A DNA stretch of 64,000 nucleotides from an uncultured Verrucomicrobiales bacterium (GTDB lineage Bacteria > Verrucomicrobiota > Verrucomicrobiia > Verrucomicrobiales > Akkermansiaceae), in the NCBI GenBank assembly GCA_947039485.1, contig CAMQZC010000002.1, forward strand, positions 1 through 64,000. The letters run 5' to 3'. Shown piece after piece: positions 1-8,605 of the stretch. Numbering within the stretch: position 1 is the first letter of the stretch; each line of letters opens with the position of its first letter. Under the pieces are notes generated by a model. The model searched no databases, was not told the origin of the DNA, and saw only the letters and a list, made by a program, of their open reading frames with translations. The position numbers were made by a program, and so were the translations under genes.

Positions 1-252
1 GAGCAAGCCCCAGTCTACGAAGAGCAAGCCCCAGTCTACGAGGAGCAAGCCCCAGCCTACGAAGAGCAAGCCCCAGTCTACGAAGAGCAAGCCCCTGTCT
101 ACGAGGAGCAAGCCCCTGTCTACGAGGAGCAAGCCCCAGTCTACGAGGAGCAAGCCCCAGTCTACGAAGAGCAAGCCCCTGTCTACGAAGAGCAAGCCCC
201 AGTCTACGAAGAGCAAGCCCCAGTCTACGAAGAGCAAGCCCCTGTTTACAAA
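1..252 (+). repeat. Twelve tandem 21-bp coding repeats
   Basis: Twelve back-to-back 21-base units encode EQA-P-(V/A)-Y-E without a gap, and the array probably continues upstream. Differences between copies are almost all at third codon positions (cca/cct, gaa/gag), with one gtc-to-gcc change in copy three and a degenerate last copy ending in lysine. The unit length is a multiple of three, so gain or loss of copies would keep the frame. Confidence 0.97.
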
Positions 253-804
253 GATCCCAGCGCGAAAGCTAGCACGGATCCAAGGAGAAATTTACGCCAA
301 AAAGCTAAGAGAAAGACGATGAAAGCCATCGCTCCTGGCTGCATCCGCCCCCTGCTCCCCATTGCAGGAGCACCAGCAACAGGCATTCCCAAGGATTTCG
401 AGCTCAAGGTTGATACCTCCACGGGATCAAGAGAGATTATGGAGGGTGACAACCTGACGCTGCGAGTCTACGCCTCTGAGCGGTGCCAGCTCGTCATCAT
501 CTGCAAGGAGGCAGATGACACGATCTACATGCTCTACCCCAATAAGCAACAACCAGCGAGCCCCATCAAGCCCAACACATGGACACTCATCCCTGAGGAG
601 GAAGGTGCACGCTACGAGTTCGTCATCGAGGGCCCCTGTGGGCATGATGAGATTCAAGTCATCGCGCGCAAGCTCGGGCAGCGTGCCTCACTCCGAGGTG
701 CGACCCAAGAGATGATCGCCGAGATAAAAAAGAACGAGAAGGTTTTCTGGTCACATACCACTCTCCATCTCGAAGTCATTCCCTATGAGGATGATGATGA
801 GTGA
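1..804 (+). CDS. DUF4384-like domain protein with heptapeptide repeats (5' end outside window)
   Basis: An open frame runs from base 1 to a TGA at 802-804, so the true start lies upstream and 267 residues are visible. The first 84 residues are twelve copies of a seven-residue repeat, EQAPVYE with small variations, likely an extended acidic linker. A short basic stretch follows (about residues 89-107). From about residue 145 the sequence resembles DUF4384: an LRVYAS strand, then IYMLYPN, an IPEEE turn and a final EIQVIARK strand. DUF4384 domains often sit at the C-terminus of secreted, kinase-linked or lipoprotein sensors, but what precedes the linker here is not visible. The function is unknown. 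A strong terminator follows 26 bases after the stop. The frame is certain; the domain call rests on the conserved PN and IP positions. Confidence 0.75.
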   Translation, partial: EQAPVYEEQAPVYEEQAPAYEEQAPVYEEQAPVYEEQAPVYEEQAPVYEEQAPVYEEQAPVYEEQAPVYEEQAPVYEEQAPVYKDPSAKASTDPRRNLRQKAKRKTMKAIAPGCIRPLLPIAGAPATGIPKDFELKVDTSTGSREIMEGDNLTLRVYASERCQLVIICKEADDTIYMLYPNKQQPASPIKPNTWTLIPEEEGARYEFVIEGPCGHDEIQVIARKLGQRASLRGATQEMIAEIKKNEKVFWSHTTLHLEVIPYEDDDE

Positions 805-829
805 GAGCTCCAACAATTCATCAACAAAG

Positions 830-869
830 AAATCTGCAAGGACGCATCCTTGCAGATTTTTCTTTTTTA
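830..869 (+). terminator. Intrinsic terminator after the DUF4384-like gene
   Basis: A perfect 13-bp stem (830-842 with 847-859) with a CGCA loop is followed by a T-rich run on the plus strand. It lies between convergent genes, and the minus strand also shows a short T run after the stem, so it may serve both. Confidence 0.88.
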
Positions 870-886
870 TCTCATCAAAGCGCAAC

Positions 887-2092
887 TCAGATAAAGCTTA
901 CCATCATCAGCCAAATAAAGGCTCCAAGCCCGATGAAGAACGCCACCCCCCTTGTGCGGGGAATAAGCAGCAGCAGGAGAAAGAGCAACCCCACCGCAGC
1001 AAAAATTTGCAGCATCAAAGCATCGCCAAGCAGGGCGGCTCGCAGCGCAAAGACAAATCCGCGTGGAATCATAAAAACACCCTCGCTACCCTGAGCATAG
1101 CCATAGGCGAGATAGAGGCAAGCCTCAAGCTCACCAGCCTCAGCACGGCTCTGCCAGTAGGGCACCGACTGGGCAAAAGGCATCTTGCCGAGAGCCTCCT
1201 TGGCCTCGGCATTACCGCGCAGGGCGGCCATCTCATAAAATCGCAGGGCGGCCACGGGATTCGCCACAACGCCATTACCCTGCTCGTAGCGAGTAGCAAC
1301 AAATAAGGCCGCCTCCACATCACCTGCGAGAGCCTGACGCTCCCACCACGTCAGCACGTGGCGCGTGGGCAAGCTACGCATCTTCTCCAAAGCGAGCTTA
1401 TCGCCACTCTGAGCCGCCCGCCCATAGAGGCGAGCCGCAGCATCCAAGTCTTTGAGCACCCCCGTGCCTTGCTCATAGGACTCAGCCATCATCAGGAGTG
1501 AGGAGGAGTCCCCCTCATGGGCACGGGTTTGCCACCAGCGCTCCGTATAAACCAGGGGTAGCGTACGCATCGCCTCAAGTGATGCCTCATGCCCCTTGAG
1601 GGCAGCTTGACCATAATAATCAGCAGCCTTGGCGAGATTCTTCTTTACATGCGAGCCACTTTCATAAGCCTTCGCTAGGTGAAAGGAAGCCTCTCTATCC
1701 CCCCTTTGTGCGCGAGGAGCCCACCAAGCCATCGTGGCCGTCAGGGGCATCTGCTTGAGTTTTGTGAGTGCCTCCGGGCTACCAGCATCCGCGGCCTTGC
1801 CATACCAGAGGGCTGCCTTTTGCATGGCCGAATTACCGCCACCAGACTCCTCATATTTTACGGCGCGCTGCAGCATCTTCTCGATGGCATCTAGTGAAGG
1901 ATCGCTCTCTTTCTCCTGCGTCTTTTCTTCGCCAGTGTTCATGATCATCTCGGCGATAGCAGCCTCAGTCTCATCATCGTGACTCTCCTGAGCTTGGCGC
2001 GCCTTTTGAATCCTATATTGAGCATCCGCAGAGGGTACCAGCATTAGCAAAAGAAAGCAAAGAAGTAAGCAAGAATAACATGAACGCAGCAT
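887..2092 (-). CDS. Exported Sel1-repeat (TPR-like) protein with C-terminal membrane segments
   Basis: 401 residues. The first 24 residues are a signal peptide (hydrophobic core SCLLLCFLLLMLVPS, then ADA). Residues about 70-320 hold several Sel1-like repeats of about 36 residues, with the usual A-x-x-x-G-x-x-x-A-L pattern and phrases such as YEQGTGVLKDLDAAARLYG. The C-terminus (about 345-401) has two hydrophobic stretches, probably membrane segments. Sel1 proteins are protein-protein scaffolds in envelope signalling or stress pathways; the partner here is unknown. An odd feature is that the repeats alternate with a W(W/E)xxRAxxGD motif, suggesting a longer composite repeat. A well-formed promoter whose predicted start site is the A of the ATG supports this start. 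Confidence 0.85.
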   Translation of the reverse strand: MLRSCYSCLLLCFLLLMLVPSADAQYRIQKARQAQESHDDETEAAIAEMIMNTGEEKTQEKESDPSLDAIEKMLQRAVKYEESGGGNSAMQKAALWYGKAADAGSPEALTKLKQMPLTATMAWWAPRAQRGDREASFHLAKAYESGSHVKKNLAKAADYYGQAALKGHEASLEAMRTLPLVYTERWWQTRAHEGDSSSLLMMAESYEQGTGVLKDLDAAARLYGRAAQSGDKLALEKMRSLPTRHVLTWWERQALAGDVEAALFVATRYEQGNGVVANPVAALRFYEMAALRGNAEAKEALGKMPFAQSVPYWQSRAEAGELEACLYLAYGYAQGSEGVFMIPRGFVFALRAALLGDALMLQIFAAVGLLFLLLLLIPRTRGVAFFIGLGAFIWLMMVSFI

Positions 2093-2098
2093 AGCGAT

Positions 2099-2127
2099 AT
2101 ATTACACAAGAGAAGCAGCTACGACAA
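2099..2127 (-). promoter_or_regulatory. Sigma-70-like promoter, leaderless, for the Sel1 gene
   Basis: On the minus strand a TTGTCG box (2127-2122) and a TAATAT box (2104-2099) are separated by 17 bases. Six bases separate the -10 box from the ATG at 2092, so +1 should be the A of the start codon. Confidence 0.65.
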
Positions 2128-2160
2128 GCATATTATTTGTGCCCGCAGCCGCTATTACAC

Positions 2161-2189
2161 TTGAAATCCGAGCACATACAGCATAGAAT
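2161..2189 (+). promoter_or_regulatory. Sigma-70-like promoter for the AI-2E-type permease and lysA
   Basis: TTGAAA (2161-2166), a 17-base spacer and TAGAAT (2184-2189). The ATG at 2200 lies 11 bases past the -10 box, giving a leader of about 4 bases. This decides the start at 2200 against an in-frame TTG at 2137, which lies upstream of the promoter. Confidence 0.65.
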
Positions 2190-2199
2190 AAACACGTTT

Positions 2200-3315
2200 A
2201 TGCAAGATGCGCAACTAGAGCCACCCAAAGCACGCCGAGACAACTTAGGAAATGGATCCCGCATCCTCCTAACGATCACGCTCTCCATGATTATTCTCTT
2301 TGGTCTTCAATACGCCAAAGATGTTCTCGTACCAATCATCATGGCTGGCTTCCTTGCCATTATCAGCTACTCCATCACCGATGCGCTGCGCAAGTACCTG
2401 CGCTTCCCCCACTGGCTGGCTGTCTTCTTTACTGTCATCGTTGATTTTGGTGTCATCTTTGGCGTCATCAGCCTCATCAACGTCCTCGCCACCGACTTCA
2501 TCCAAACATTCACGGGGGATTTAACTCAGAGCTTTGCCCTCAAGTACAATGAGACCATGACGCTACTCAAACATTACAACATGGATGAGCACGTCAAGAT
2601 CTTCATCAAGTCCCCCCAAGACATCTTTGATGGCAAGCAACTCATGGCCATAACCCAAGCCCTCACAGGGCAGGTGTTCAGCTTCATGTCTGTCTGCACC
2701 ATGGTTCTCATCCTGATGACTTTCTTCCTTGGCGAGGCTCCGCTCTTCCGCCGCAACATGGAGAAGCTCAGCGACAACAGCGAGGGACGCTACCAAATCA
2801 TCACTGCCCTCATGGGCATCCAACGCTACCTCTTCATCAAGACCGTGAGCAGCCTCTGCACAGGTGCACTGGCGTGGTGGCTCTGCTCGGCAATGGATCT
2901 ACCCTTCTCCTTCCTCTGGGGTACCCTCGCCTTCGTCCTCAACTACATCCCCACCTTTGGTTCCATCGTGGCGGCGCTCCCCCCCATTCTCCTTGGGCTG
3001 CTACTTGGCGACTGGAGTGATTTTTTCCTCATCACAGCTGGCTATGTAGCCATCAACTTTGTCATCGGTAACGGCATTGAGCCCCTCTTCCTCGGCAAGC
3101 AGTTCGGCATCGCCACCTCCGTCGTGCTGCTCTCCGTCGTCCTCTGGGGTTGGGTCTTTGGTGGCATCGGCATGCTTCTATCTGTCCCCATCACCGTGCT
3201 CATTAAGTTGGCTCTTGAGAACTCACGCGACCTCGCATGGCTCGCTATCATGATCTCAGATGACCCTGACGACAAGAAGAAAAAGAACAATCTCAACATC
3301 AATCCTATCGACTAA
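2200..3315 (+). CDS. AI-2E family (UPF0118/PerM-type) permease
   Basis: 371 residues from the chosen ATG. It is an inner-membrane protein with about eight hydrophobic segments: a pair near the N-terminus (ILLTITLSMIILFGLQ, then LVPIIMAGFLAIISY), a long amphipathic central region, and a C-terminal cluster carrying the family signature FLWGTLAFVLNYIPTFGSI. The family is proposed to export small molecules (autoinducer-2 in TqsA; other members act as Na+(Li+)/H+ antiporters), so the substrate cannot be told from sequence. The C-terminal tail is charged and cytoplasmic (DDKKKKNN). lysA follows 17 bases later on the same strand, so the two are probably co-transcribed, though no functional link is implied. 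Confidence 0.88.
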   Translation: MQDAQLEPPKARRDNLGNGSRILLTITLSMIILFGLQYAKDVLVPIIMAGFLAIISYSITDALRKYLRFPHWLAVFFTVIVDFGVIFGVISLINVLATDFIQTFTGDLTQSFALKYNETMTLLKHYNMDEHVKIFIKSPQDIFDGKQLMAITQALTGQVFSFMSVCTMVLILMTFFLGEAPLFRRNMEKLSDNSEGRYQIITALMGIQRYLFIKTVSSLCTGALAWWLCSAMDLPFSFLWGTLAFVLNYIPTFGSIVAALPPILLGLLLGDWSDFFLITAGYVAINFVIGNGIEPLFLGKQFGIATSVVLLSVVLWGWVFGGIGMLLSVPITVLIKLALENSRDLAWLAIMISDDPDDKKKKNNLNINPID

Positions 3316-3332
3316 GACAACCACAACACTAT

Positions 3333-4625
3333 ATGCACTCATTTAGCTACAAGAATCAGTCCCTCCACTGCGAGCAAGTTAATCTCGCAGACATCGCAAC
3401 AAGTACAGGCACACCCGTTTTCGTCTACAGCAAGGAAACCATCGCCTCTGACGTCGCTGAGTTCAAAAGTGCCATGGCCCCCCTTGACTGCCACATCGCC
3501 TACGCGATCAAAGCAAGCTCAAACAAGGCCATCATCAATCTCATGGCCAAGCAAGGCCTCGGCTTTGACATCGTCTCTGCCGGTGAGCTCTGGCGCGTCA
3601 TCAACGCAGGTGGTGACCCCGCGCTCTGCACCTTTGCGGGTGTCGGCAAGACCGAGAAGGAAATCCGCTACGCCCTCGAGCAAGGCATCTACGCCTTCAA
3701 CTGCGAGTCCCTCGCCGAGCTTCGCGCCATTGACAGCATCGCTGGCGACATGGGTCTCATAGCCCCCGTAGCTGTCCGCGTCAACCCCCACGTTGATGCC
3801 CACACACACAAATACATCACCACAGGCACCAATGAGAACAAGTTTGGCGTCGACATCACTCGCATTGAGGAGACCTACGCCACCATCGCCGCTGAGATGC
3901 CTAATCTCCATATCCGCGGTCTGCAAATGCACATTGGCTCCCAGCTCACTGAGATTGCCCCCTTTGTCAAAGCGGTTGAGAAGGTATTGCCCATCGTCAA
4001 GAAGTTCCAACAACTCTACAACATCGAGTTCTGGTCACTTGGTGGTGGTATTGGCATCGTCTACAAGGACTGCCTCGCCTCGGGTCAGCCCGAGTGGTGG
4101 GCAGCCAACCCCGATCACATCACCATCCAAGGCTACGCCGATGCCATCATCCCCTTGCTGGCACCCCTCGGCATCAAAATTATCATTGAGCCCGGCCGTC
4201 GTCTCGTCGGCAACGCCGCCGTCATGCTCACCACCTGCCTCTATGAGAAGAAGGGTGAAGCCAAGCTCTTCAAGATGATTGACGCGGGTATGAATGACAT
4301 CATCCGCCCTGCCCTCTACGAAGGCTACCACGAGTTCTGCCCAGTCAAACAAAACAGCGACCCTCTCGTCACCGCCGACCTCGTTGGCCCCGTCTGCGAG
4401 TCTGGCGACTTCCAAGCAGAGCAGCGCGAGGTAGCAGACGTCAAGCCTGGAGACATCCTCGCCGAGATGAGTGCTGGCGCCTACGGCTTTAGCATGTCCT
4501 CCACCTACAACTCACGCCCCCTCGCAGCCGAGGTACTCGTGGATGGCGACCAGTGGCACATCATCCGCCGCCGCCAGTGCATGGAGGAAATTGTCACAGG
4601 CGAATGCCTCCCTGGAGAAGCCTAA
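3333..4625 (+). CDS. lysA: Diaminopimelate decarboxylase
   Basis: 430 residues, the usual size. It is a fold-type III PLP enzyme that converts meso-diaminopimelate to L-lysine in the cytoplasm, the last step of lysine synthesis. The PLP lysine lies in HIAYAIKASSNKAII near residue 54; the glycine-rich phosphate loop is SLGGGIGI; EPGRRLV and the C-terminal active-site CESGDF motif (contributed across the dimer) are present. MHIGSQ, which contacts PLP, is also intact. No Shine-Dalgarno is visible before the ATG. It is the second gene of a likely operon with the upstream permease, and the hydrolase gene starts 26 bases after its stop. Confidence 0.95.
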   Translation: MHSFSYKNQSLHCEQVNLADIATSTGTPVFVYSKETIASDVAEFKSAMAPLDCHIAYAIKASSNKAIINLMAKQGLGFDIVSAGELWRVINAGGDPALCTFAGVGKTEKEIRYALEQGIYAFNCESLAELRAIDSIAGDMGLIAPVAVRVNPHVDAHTHKYITTGTNENKFGVDITRIEETYATIAAEMPNLHIRGLQMHIGSQLTEIAPFVKAVEKVLPIVKKFQQLYNIEFWSLGGGIGIVYKDCLASGQPEWWAANPDHITIQGYADAIIPLLAPLGIKIIIEPGRRLVGNAAVMLTTCLYEKKGEAKLFKMIDAGMNDIIRPALYEGYHEFCPVKQNSDPLVTADLVGPVCESGDFQAEQREVADVKPGDILAEMSAGAYGFSMSSTYNSRPLAAEVLVDGDQWHIIRRRQCMEEIVTGECLPGEA

Positions 4626-4651
4626 GAATTGCCACCCATCCACCACCACCG

Positions 4652-5491
4652 ATGAAAAAAACCTTAATCTACCTCAGTCTCGGCATAGGCGCAGCCATTT
4701 GTATTACTCTGGCTATCATGGATAATACAATCGGACTCGAGAACAAGCAACCCCTGATGAAGGGGCTTGATCCCGTGGTGATGGAGAAGCACTCCACAAC
4801 CACGCCAAGCGACCTGACCCAAGACCCCCTCCCTGAGGAGAAGTCCGACATGGCCTTTGTCTTTATCGGGGGCTTTGGTGATGAGGAATCAGGCAACATG
4901 CGCCGCTGCTACGACGCCCTGCCCGAGGCCATCAAAACCCTCCCTGCTGAGCTGCGCGAGCAAAAAATCATCTCAGGATTCTACCACTGGGAAGGCGATG
5001 AGGGCAACCTGCTGCGTCACGACACCAAGGACATCCAAGACAACCTCAACGACTGGCTCAAGATCAACCCCAGCAGTACCCTGATCATCATTGGGCACAG
5101 CTACGGAGGCTCCGCCAGCATGGATGTCGCACGCCACCTTGATCAGAGTATCAAGCCCAATCTCTATGTCGTCACACTCGATCCCGTGAGCCGTCGACCC
5201 AAGAGCAAGCCCCGTCATCGCTCCGAGAACTGCGTCTACTGGGTCAACAGCTACATTCACGCTCGACGCTCCATTGATGAGCTCACCCCCGTCATCGGTG
5301 GTGCGTGGAAGAACTGCGAGGAGGCCGACGTCAACGTCTCCTTCTCCGGCAAGACAAAGGACTTCACCAACAAGGATAAGCACCTCCATGCGCGCTCCAT
5401 CCCCCTGCTCTTTGAGCATGGGGAGAATATGCCAAGCTGTGCATGGGAAGAGCTCGTCAAAGCTCTCGTCAAGCAACACAGCAGCAAATAA
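4652..5491 (+). CDS. Membrane-anchored alpha/beta-hydrolase-like protein
   Basis: 279 residues from MKKTLIYLSL. The frame is open further upstream, but that part is proline-rich and overlaps the lysA end, so I reject it. Residues 4-22 form an N-terminal signal anchor, placing the body outside the cytoplasm. A nucleophile-elbow motif, GHSYGG, follows a hydrophobic strand (STLIIIGHS), typical of the serine nucleophile in lipases and esterases. The later DPVS and a C-terminal histidine region (DKHLHARSIPL) could supply Asp and His, but I cannot assign them firmly. A substrate is not predictable; an esterase or lipase-like role on envelope lipids is possible. Confidence 0.7.
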   Translation: MKKTLIYLSLGIGAAICITLAIMDNTIGLENKQPLMKGLDPVVMEKHSTTTPSDLTQDPLPEEKSDMAFVFIGGFGDEESGNMRRCYDALPEAIKTLPAELREQKIISGFYHWEGDEGNLLRHDTKDIQDNLNDWLKINPSSTLIIIGHSYGGSASMDVARHLDQSIKPNLYVVTLDPVSRRPKSKPRHRSENCVYWVNSYIHARRSIDELTPVIGGAWKNCEEADVNVSFSGKTKDFTNKDKHLHARSIPLLFEHGENMPSCAWEELVKALVKQHSSK

Positions 5492-5515
5492 AGCTAGCAG
5501 TCTAGTAAAATCAAA

Positions 5516-6286
5516 TTAGCAGCCCTCCTCCATCAGCGCGATCATATCCGCTGGGAGGGGGGCTTCTACTTTGATCATCTCCCCTGTCAGAGGATGGGGA
5601 AAGCTCAGCGCTGAGGCATGTAGGGCGTGGCGCGGCAGCAGCAGCTTCTCAGCCAGCGACTCGGTCCAGCCCTGCTCCATAAAATCGAGGTAGCAGCTCC
5701 CATCGCCGCCATAAATCTTGTCCCCCACAATAGGGTAACCCAGCTGCGCGAGATGCACGCGAATCTGATGCATTCGCCCCGTATGCGGACGACAGGAGAG
5801 CAGACTGAGCCCTGAGGCTGGCATCGTGCGCAGCAGCTCCACATCGGTGCGACAGGGCTTGCCCTGAGGATGGCAGCACTGACGGACACGTACGAGCGAC
5901 TCCGCCACATCCATCATCCGCAGGATGGGCTCCTCACAGCGAGCCGAAAACCATGGCGGGCAGCCGCGCACGACAGCTAAATACGACTTGGCAAACAAGC
6001 GCTGCTGCATTGCGCAGCCCAATGCCCTCGCGGCAGCGGCCGTCTTGGCCACCAGCACAATACCGCTCGTCTCGCGATCGAGGCGATTGATGAGCGAAAT
6101 TTGTCCACCAGTGAGCAGTTCATAGCGCAGCAGCTCTTGCAGACCATGCCAGAGCGTCGGCTCCATCTTCGCGCCCGTCGGGTGCGCTAGCAGAGGAGCA
6201 GCCTTGTCAACCAGCAACAACGACTCATCCTCATAAAGAATCGTAAAATCAGCCGCTAGAGCAATCGGCATATCAAAGCCAGACAT
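5516..6286 (-). CDS. RluA-family RNA pseudouridine synthase
   Basis: 256 residues, with no S4 domain, like RluA and TruC rather than RluD. The catalytic aspartate is in NRLDRETSGIVLVAK; the second conserved block is HTGRMHQIRVHLAQLGYPI followed by GDKIYGG. Such enzymes isomerise specific uridines in rRNA and/or tRNA; which position is modified cannot be read from the sequence. It lies 3 bases downstream of an RsuA-family gene on the same strand, so the two are surely co-transcribed, giving a two-gene RNA-modification operon. Confidence 0.88.
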   Translation of the reverse strand: MSGFDMPIALAADFTILYEDESLLLVDKAAPLLAHPTGAKMEPTLWHGLQELLRYELLTGGQISLINRLDRETSGIVLVAKTAAAARALGCAMQQRLFAKSYLAVVRGCPPWFSARCEEPILRMMDVAESLVRVRQCCHPQGKPCRTDVELLRTMPASGLSLLSCRPHTGRMHQIRVHLAQLGYPIVGDKIYGGDGSCYLDFMEQGWTESLAEKLLLPRHALHASALSFPHPLTGEMIKVEAPLPADMIALMEEGC

Positions 6287-6289
6287 AAA

Positions 6290-6982
6290 TCAGCTAAAAA
6301 TTGCAGGGTCAATTGCCACCCACTCCCCGGGCGCCAAATTGAGCGCATCGAGCTCCAGCGATCCAATCGCCTCGCGGTGTAGCTGCAGCACGGCTGCACC
6401 CTGCTGCGCGAGCATACGACGCACCTGATGGTAGCGTCCCTCATGCAGGATTAGCAAGCCCTCGCAGTCCGAGAGCATCGTGAGCTGGGCAGGCAGGCAG
6501 GGCGATTGCTCCCCCTCAAGGAGAAACTCTCCAGAGGCAAATAGATCCACAGTCTCTGCAGGCACGGGATTCTCCGTCACAAATCGGTATCGCTTAGGCA
6601 CATGGTGCTTGGGGCTTGTGAGGCGGTGCACGAAGGTACCATCATCGCTCAGCAAGAGCAGACCGCTCGTCTCCTTATCCAGACGACCAACCGTCTGCAC
6701 CCCACCCTTGCGATTATGCCACTGATCAGGCAGCAAATCATCCACCAAATCACCCTGCTCCTTGTGGCTACAAGTACAGCCAAGGGGCTTATTAATCGCC
6801 ACATAAAGCCCATCGACAAAGGGCACGGCAGCTCCTTTAATTAAAACCTCACGAGGATCTACCTTAGCTGACGCTGAGCCTACAACATCACCGTTGAGCG
6901 TCATGCGCCCCATTTTTACCCAAGTAGCCGCATCGCGGCGTGAACAATAGCCATATTGGCTCAAAACTGCATCTGCTCTCAT
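6290..6982 (-). CDS. rsuA: RsuA-family 16S rRNA pseudouridine synthase
   Basis: 230 residues. The N-terminal about 60 residues are an S4 RNA-binding domain (ADAVLSQYGYCSRRDAATWV, then MTLNGDVV). The catalytic block is VGRLDKETSGLLLLSDDG with the active Asp, and a conserved KRYRF strand follows. The RsuA subfamily modifies U516 of 16S rRNA, while close relatives (RluE, RluF, RluB) act on 23S rRNA, so the symbol is the best guess. The C-terminal half has the HEGRYHQVRRML motif in place of the RluA-type HQIRVH. It is first in a two-gene operon with the following RluA-type gene. Confidence 0.85.
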   Translation of the reverse strand: MRADAVLSQYGYCSRRDAATWVKMGRMTLNGDVVGSASAKVDPREVLIKGAAVPFVDGLYVAINKPLGCTCSHKEQGDLVDDLLPDQWHNRKGGVQTVGRLDKETSGLLLLSDDGTFVHRLTSPKHHVPKRYRFVTENPVPAETVDLFASGEFLLEGEQSPCLPAQLTMLSDCEGLLILHEGRYHQVRRMLAQQGAAVLQLHREAIGSLELDALNLAPGEWVAIDPAIFS

Positions 6983-7136
6983 CTCAAGTCTATTCTGGCA
7001 GATTTTTTCCTAAAAACAAGGTTGAAGTCAGTGCCAAAATATGATAAAAATAAAGCAAGCCAGAGAATGCCCCTACAAGCATCACTCGCAGGTCTCAATT
7101 TCTTTCCCTATTTCTCCCTCAATTCCACCGCAGAAC

Positions 7137-8507
7137 ATGATTACCGCCATTACTGAAAAGCAGCTTAATCCCGAACAAACAGCTCTTTGGATCAAGGCTC
7201 AACAAGCCGTCCAGACGAAGAACTACAAGTACGCGATTAGCATTATCAAAACCATCATCAAGACAGCCCCTGGTTTTCTGGCGGCTCGTAAGGTTCTGCG
7301 CGCTTGTGAAGTCAAGGAAGCACCAGCCTCTGGACGCAAGTCATCCATCTTTGGAGGCATCCGCCTCACCACAGCTCGTAAGAACCCCGAGTCAATCATC
7401 GTCATGATTGAAGATGAACTGGAGAAGGACCCCTACTCCGCCTCCGCCAATGAGACCCTCTTTGCAGCAGCCGTTGATCTCGGACTCAATGAGATTGCCG
7501 CCTTTGCGCTTGAGACCATCTGCGAAGGTCACAAGGAAAACAAGAAGTATCTCCACCTACTGGCTAACCACTACATCAAAACTGAGGATTTCTCTAATGC
7601 CACCAAAACCTACAGCCGCATCCTGAAACTTGACCGCAGCGACCCCATCGCCATGCGCGGAGAAAAGGACTGCGCCGCCAAGGCCTCGATGAAGCAAGGC
7701 AACTGGGAGGGCACTGGTGACTTCCGCACCAAGATGAAGAACAGCCAAGAATCCAGCCAGCTTGAAACAACTGACAAGATTGGTCTCACACTTGCCGATA
7801 TGGAGGAGCGCCTCGCGCAGCTCTCCGATCAATACAGCACAGACCCCAACAACCTCTCAGTCGTGCGCGATATCGCCAGTATCTACGAACAGATGGAGGA
7901 CTATGGCAACTCCTACTCCTTCTACGCCTACGCCTTTGAACTGGGTGGTAGCACCGACATCTCTATCCACGACAAATCACTTGAAATCCGTGAGAAAGCC
8001 CTGCATGCAGAGCTCGACTACTACAAGCAACTCGTCGCCTCTGATCCTACGAATGAAGAAGCCAAGGCTATCCTCGCAAGCAAGCAACTTGAAATTGCTC
8101 AGTCCATCGTAACTGATGCCAAATCACGCGTCGAGGCTAACCCCACCGATGCGCAGCTGCAATTCAAATATGGAGAGGCCCTCTTTGATGCTAATGAGTT
8201 CACCGAGGCTATCCCAGCCCTCCAACGCGCCCGCACCAACCCCAACTTGCGCATCAAAGCCATGCTCATGCTGGGCAAGTGCTACGCTTCCAAGAGCATG
8301 GTTGATATGGCCGTACGTCAGCTTGAAGAAGCCAACAGCGAACTCATCGCCATGGACAACACCAAGAAGGAAGTCCTCTACATGATGGGCAGCCTCTACG
8401 ACCAATCTGGCAACAAGGAAAAATCCCTTGAGAACTTCAAAGCAATCTATGAAGTGGACTACGGCTACCGCGACGTCGCAAGCCGAGTTGAGTCAGCCTA
8501 CAACTAA
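7137..8507 (+). CDS. Cytoplasmic TPR-repeat protein
   Basis: 456 residues from the ATG at 7137. The frame extends upstream to 7041, but that part is unlike the rest and I exclude it. No signal peptide or membrane segment is seen, so it is likely cytoplasmic. Tetratricopeptide-like units are visible at about residues 15-50, 105-175, 230-265 and 345-450, including AALDLG-type turns, YLHLLANHYIKTEDFSNATK and MMGSLYDQSGNKEKSLENFK. A basic loop about residues 70-90 (GRKSSIFGGIRLTTARKN) interrupts the first repeats. TPR proteins are scaffolds; no partner can be inferred from the neighbours. A similar architecture is common among conserved hypothetical proteins. Confidence 0.82.
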   Translation: MITAITEKQLNPEQTALWIKAQQAVQTKNYKYAISIIKTIIKTAPGFLAARKVLRACEVKEAPASGRKSSIFGGIRLTTARKNPESIIVMIEDELEKDPYSASANETLFAAAVDLGLNEIAAFALETICEGHKENKKYLHLLANHYIKTEDFSNATKTYSRILKLDRSDPIAMRGEKDCAAKASMKQGNWEGTGDFRTKMKNSQESSQLETTDKIGLTLADMEERLAQLSDQYSTDPNNLSVVRDIASIYEQMEDYGNSYSFYAYAFELGGSTDISIHDKSLEIREKALHAELDYYKQLVASDPTNEEAKAILASKQLEIAQSIVTDAKSRVEANPTDAQLQFKYGEALFDANEFTEAIPALQRARTNPNLRIKAMLMLGKCYASKSMVDMAVRQLEEANSELIAMDNTKKEVLYMMGSLYDQSGNKEKSLENFKAIYEVDYGYRDVASRVESAYN

Positions 8508-8537
8508 AGCTCAAACACGAGCTCAATCTAACAACAA

Positions 8538-8569
8538 GAGCCGCGACGTAGAAGACCTACGCGCGGCTC
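8538..8569 (+). promoter_or_regulatory. Hairpin between the TPR gene and the symporter genes
   Basis: An 8-bp GC-rich stem (GAGCCGCG with CGCGGCTC) continues after a one-base bulge into five more pairs (CGTAG with CTACG) around a short loop. No T-run follows, so it could be a factor-assisted terminator of the TPR gene or a leader structure of the symporter operon, which starts 37 bases later. Confidence 0.45.
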
Positions 8570-8605
8570 TACTCCTGTCCCCCCACAAAAACGACCTCGA
8601 CCACC

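Noticed and set aside
1..252. CRISPR-like regular repeats
   Set aside because: The units are contiguous with no spacers and are in frame with a protein, so they are a coding tandem repeat.
2137..2199. Earlier TTG start for the AI-2E-type permease
   Set aside because: A good promoter (2161-2189) lies inside the extension; the ATG at 2200 is the better start.
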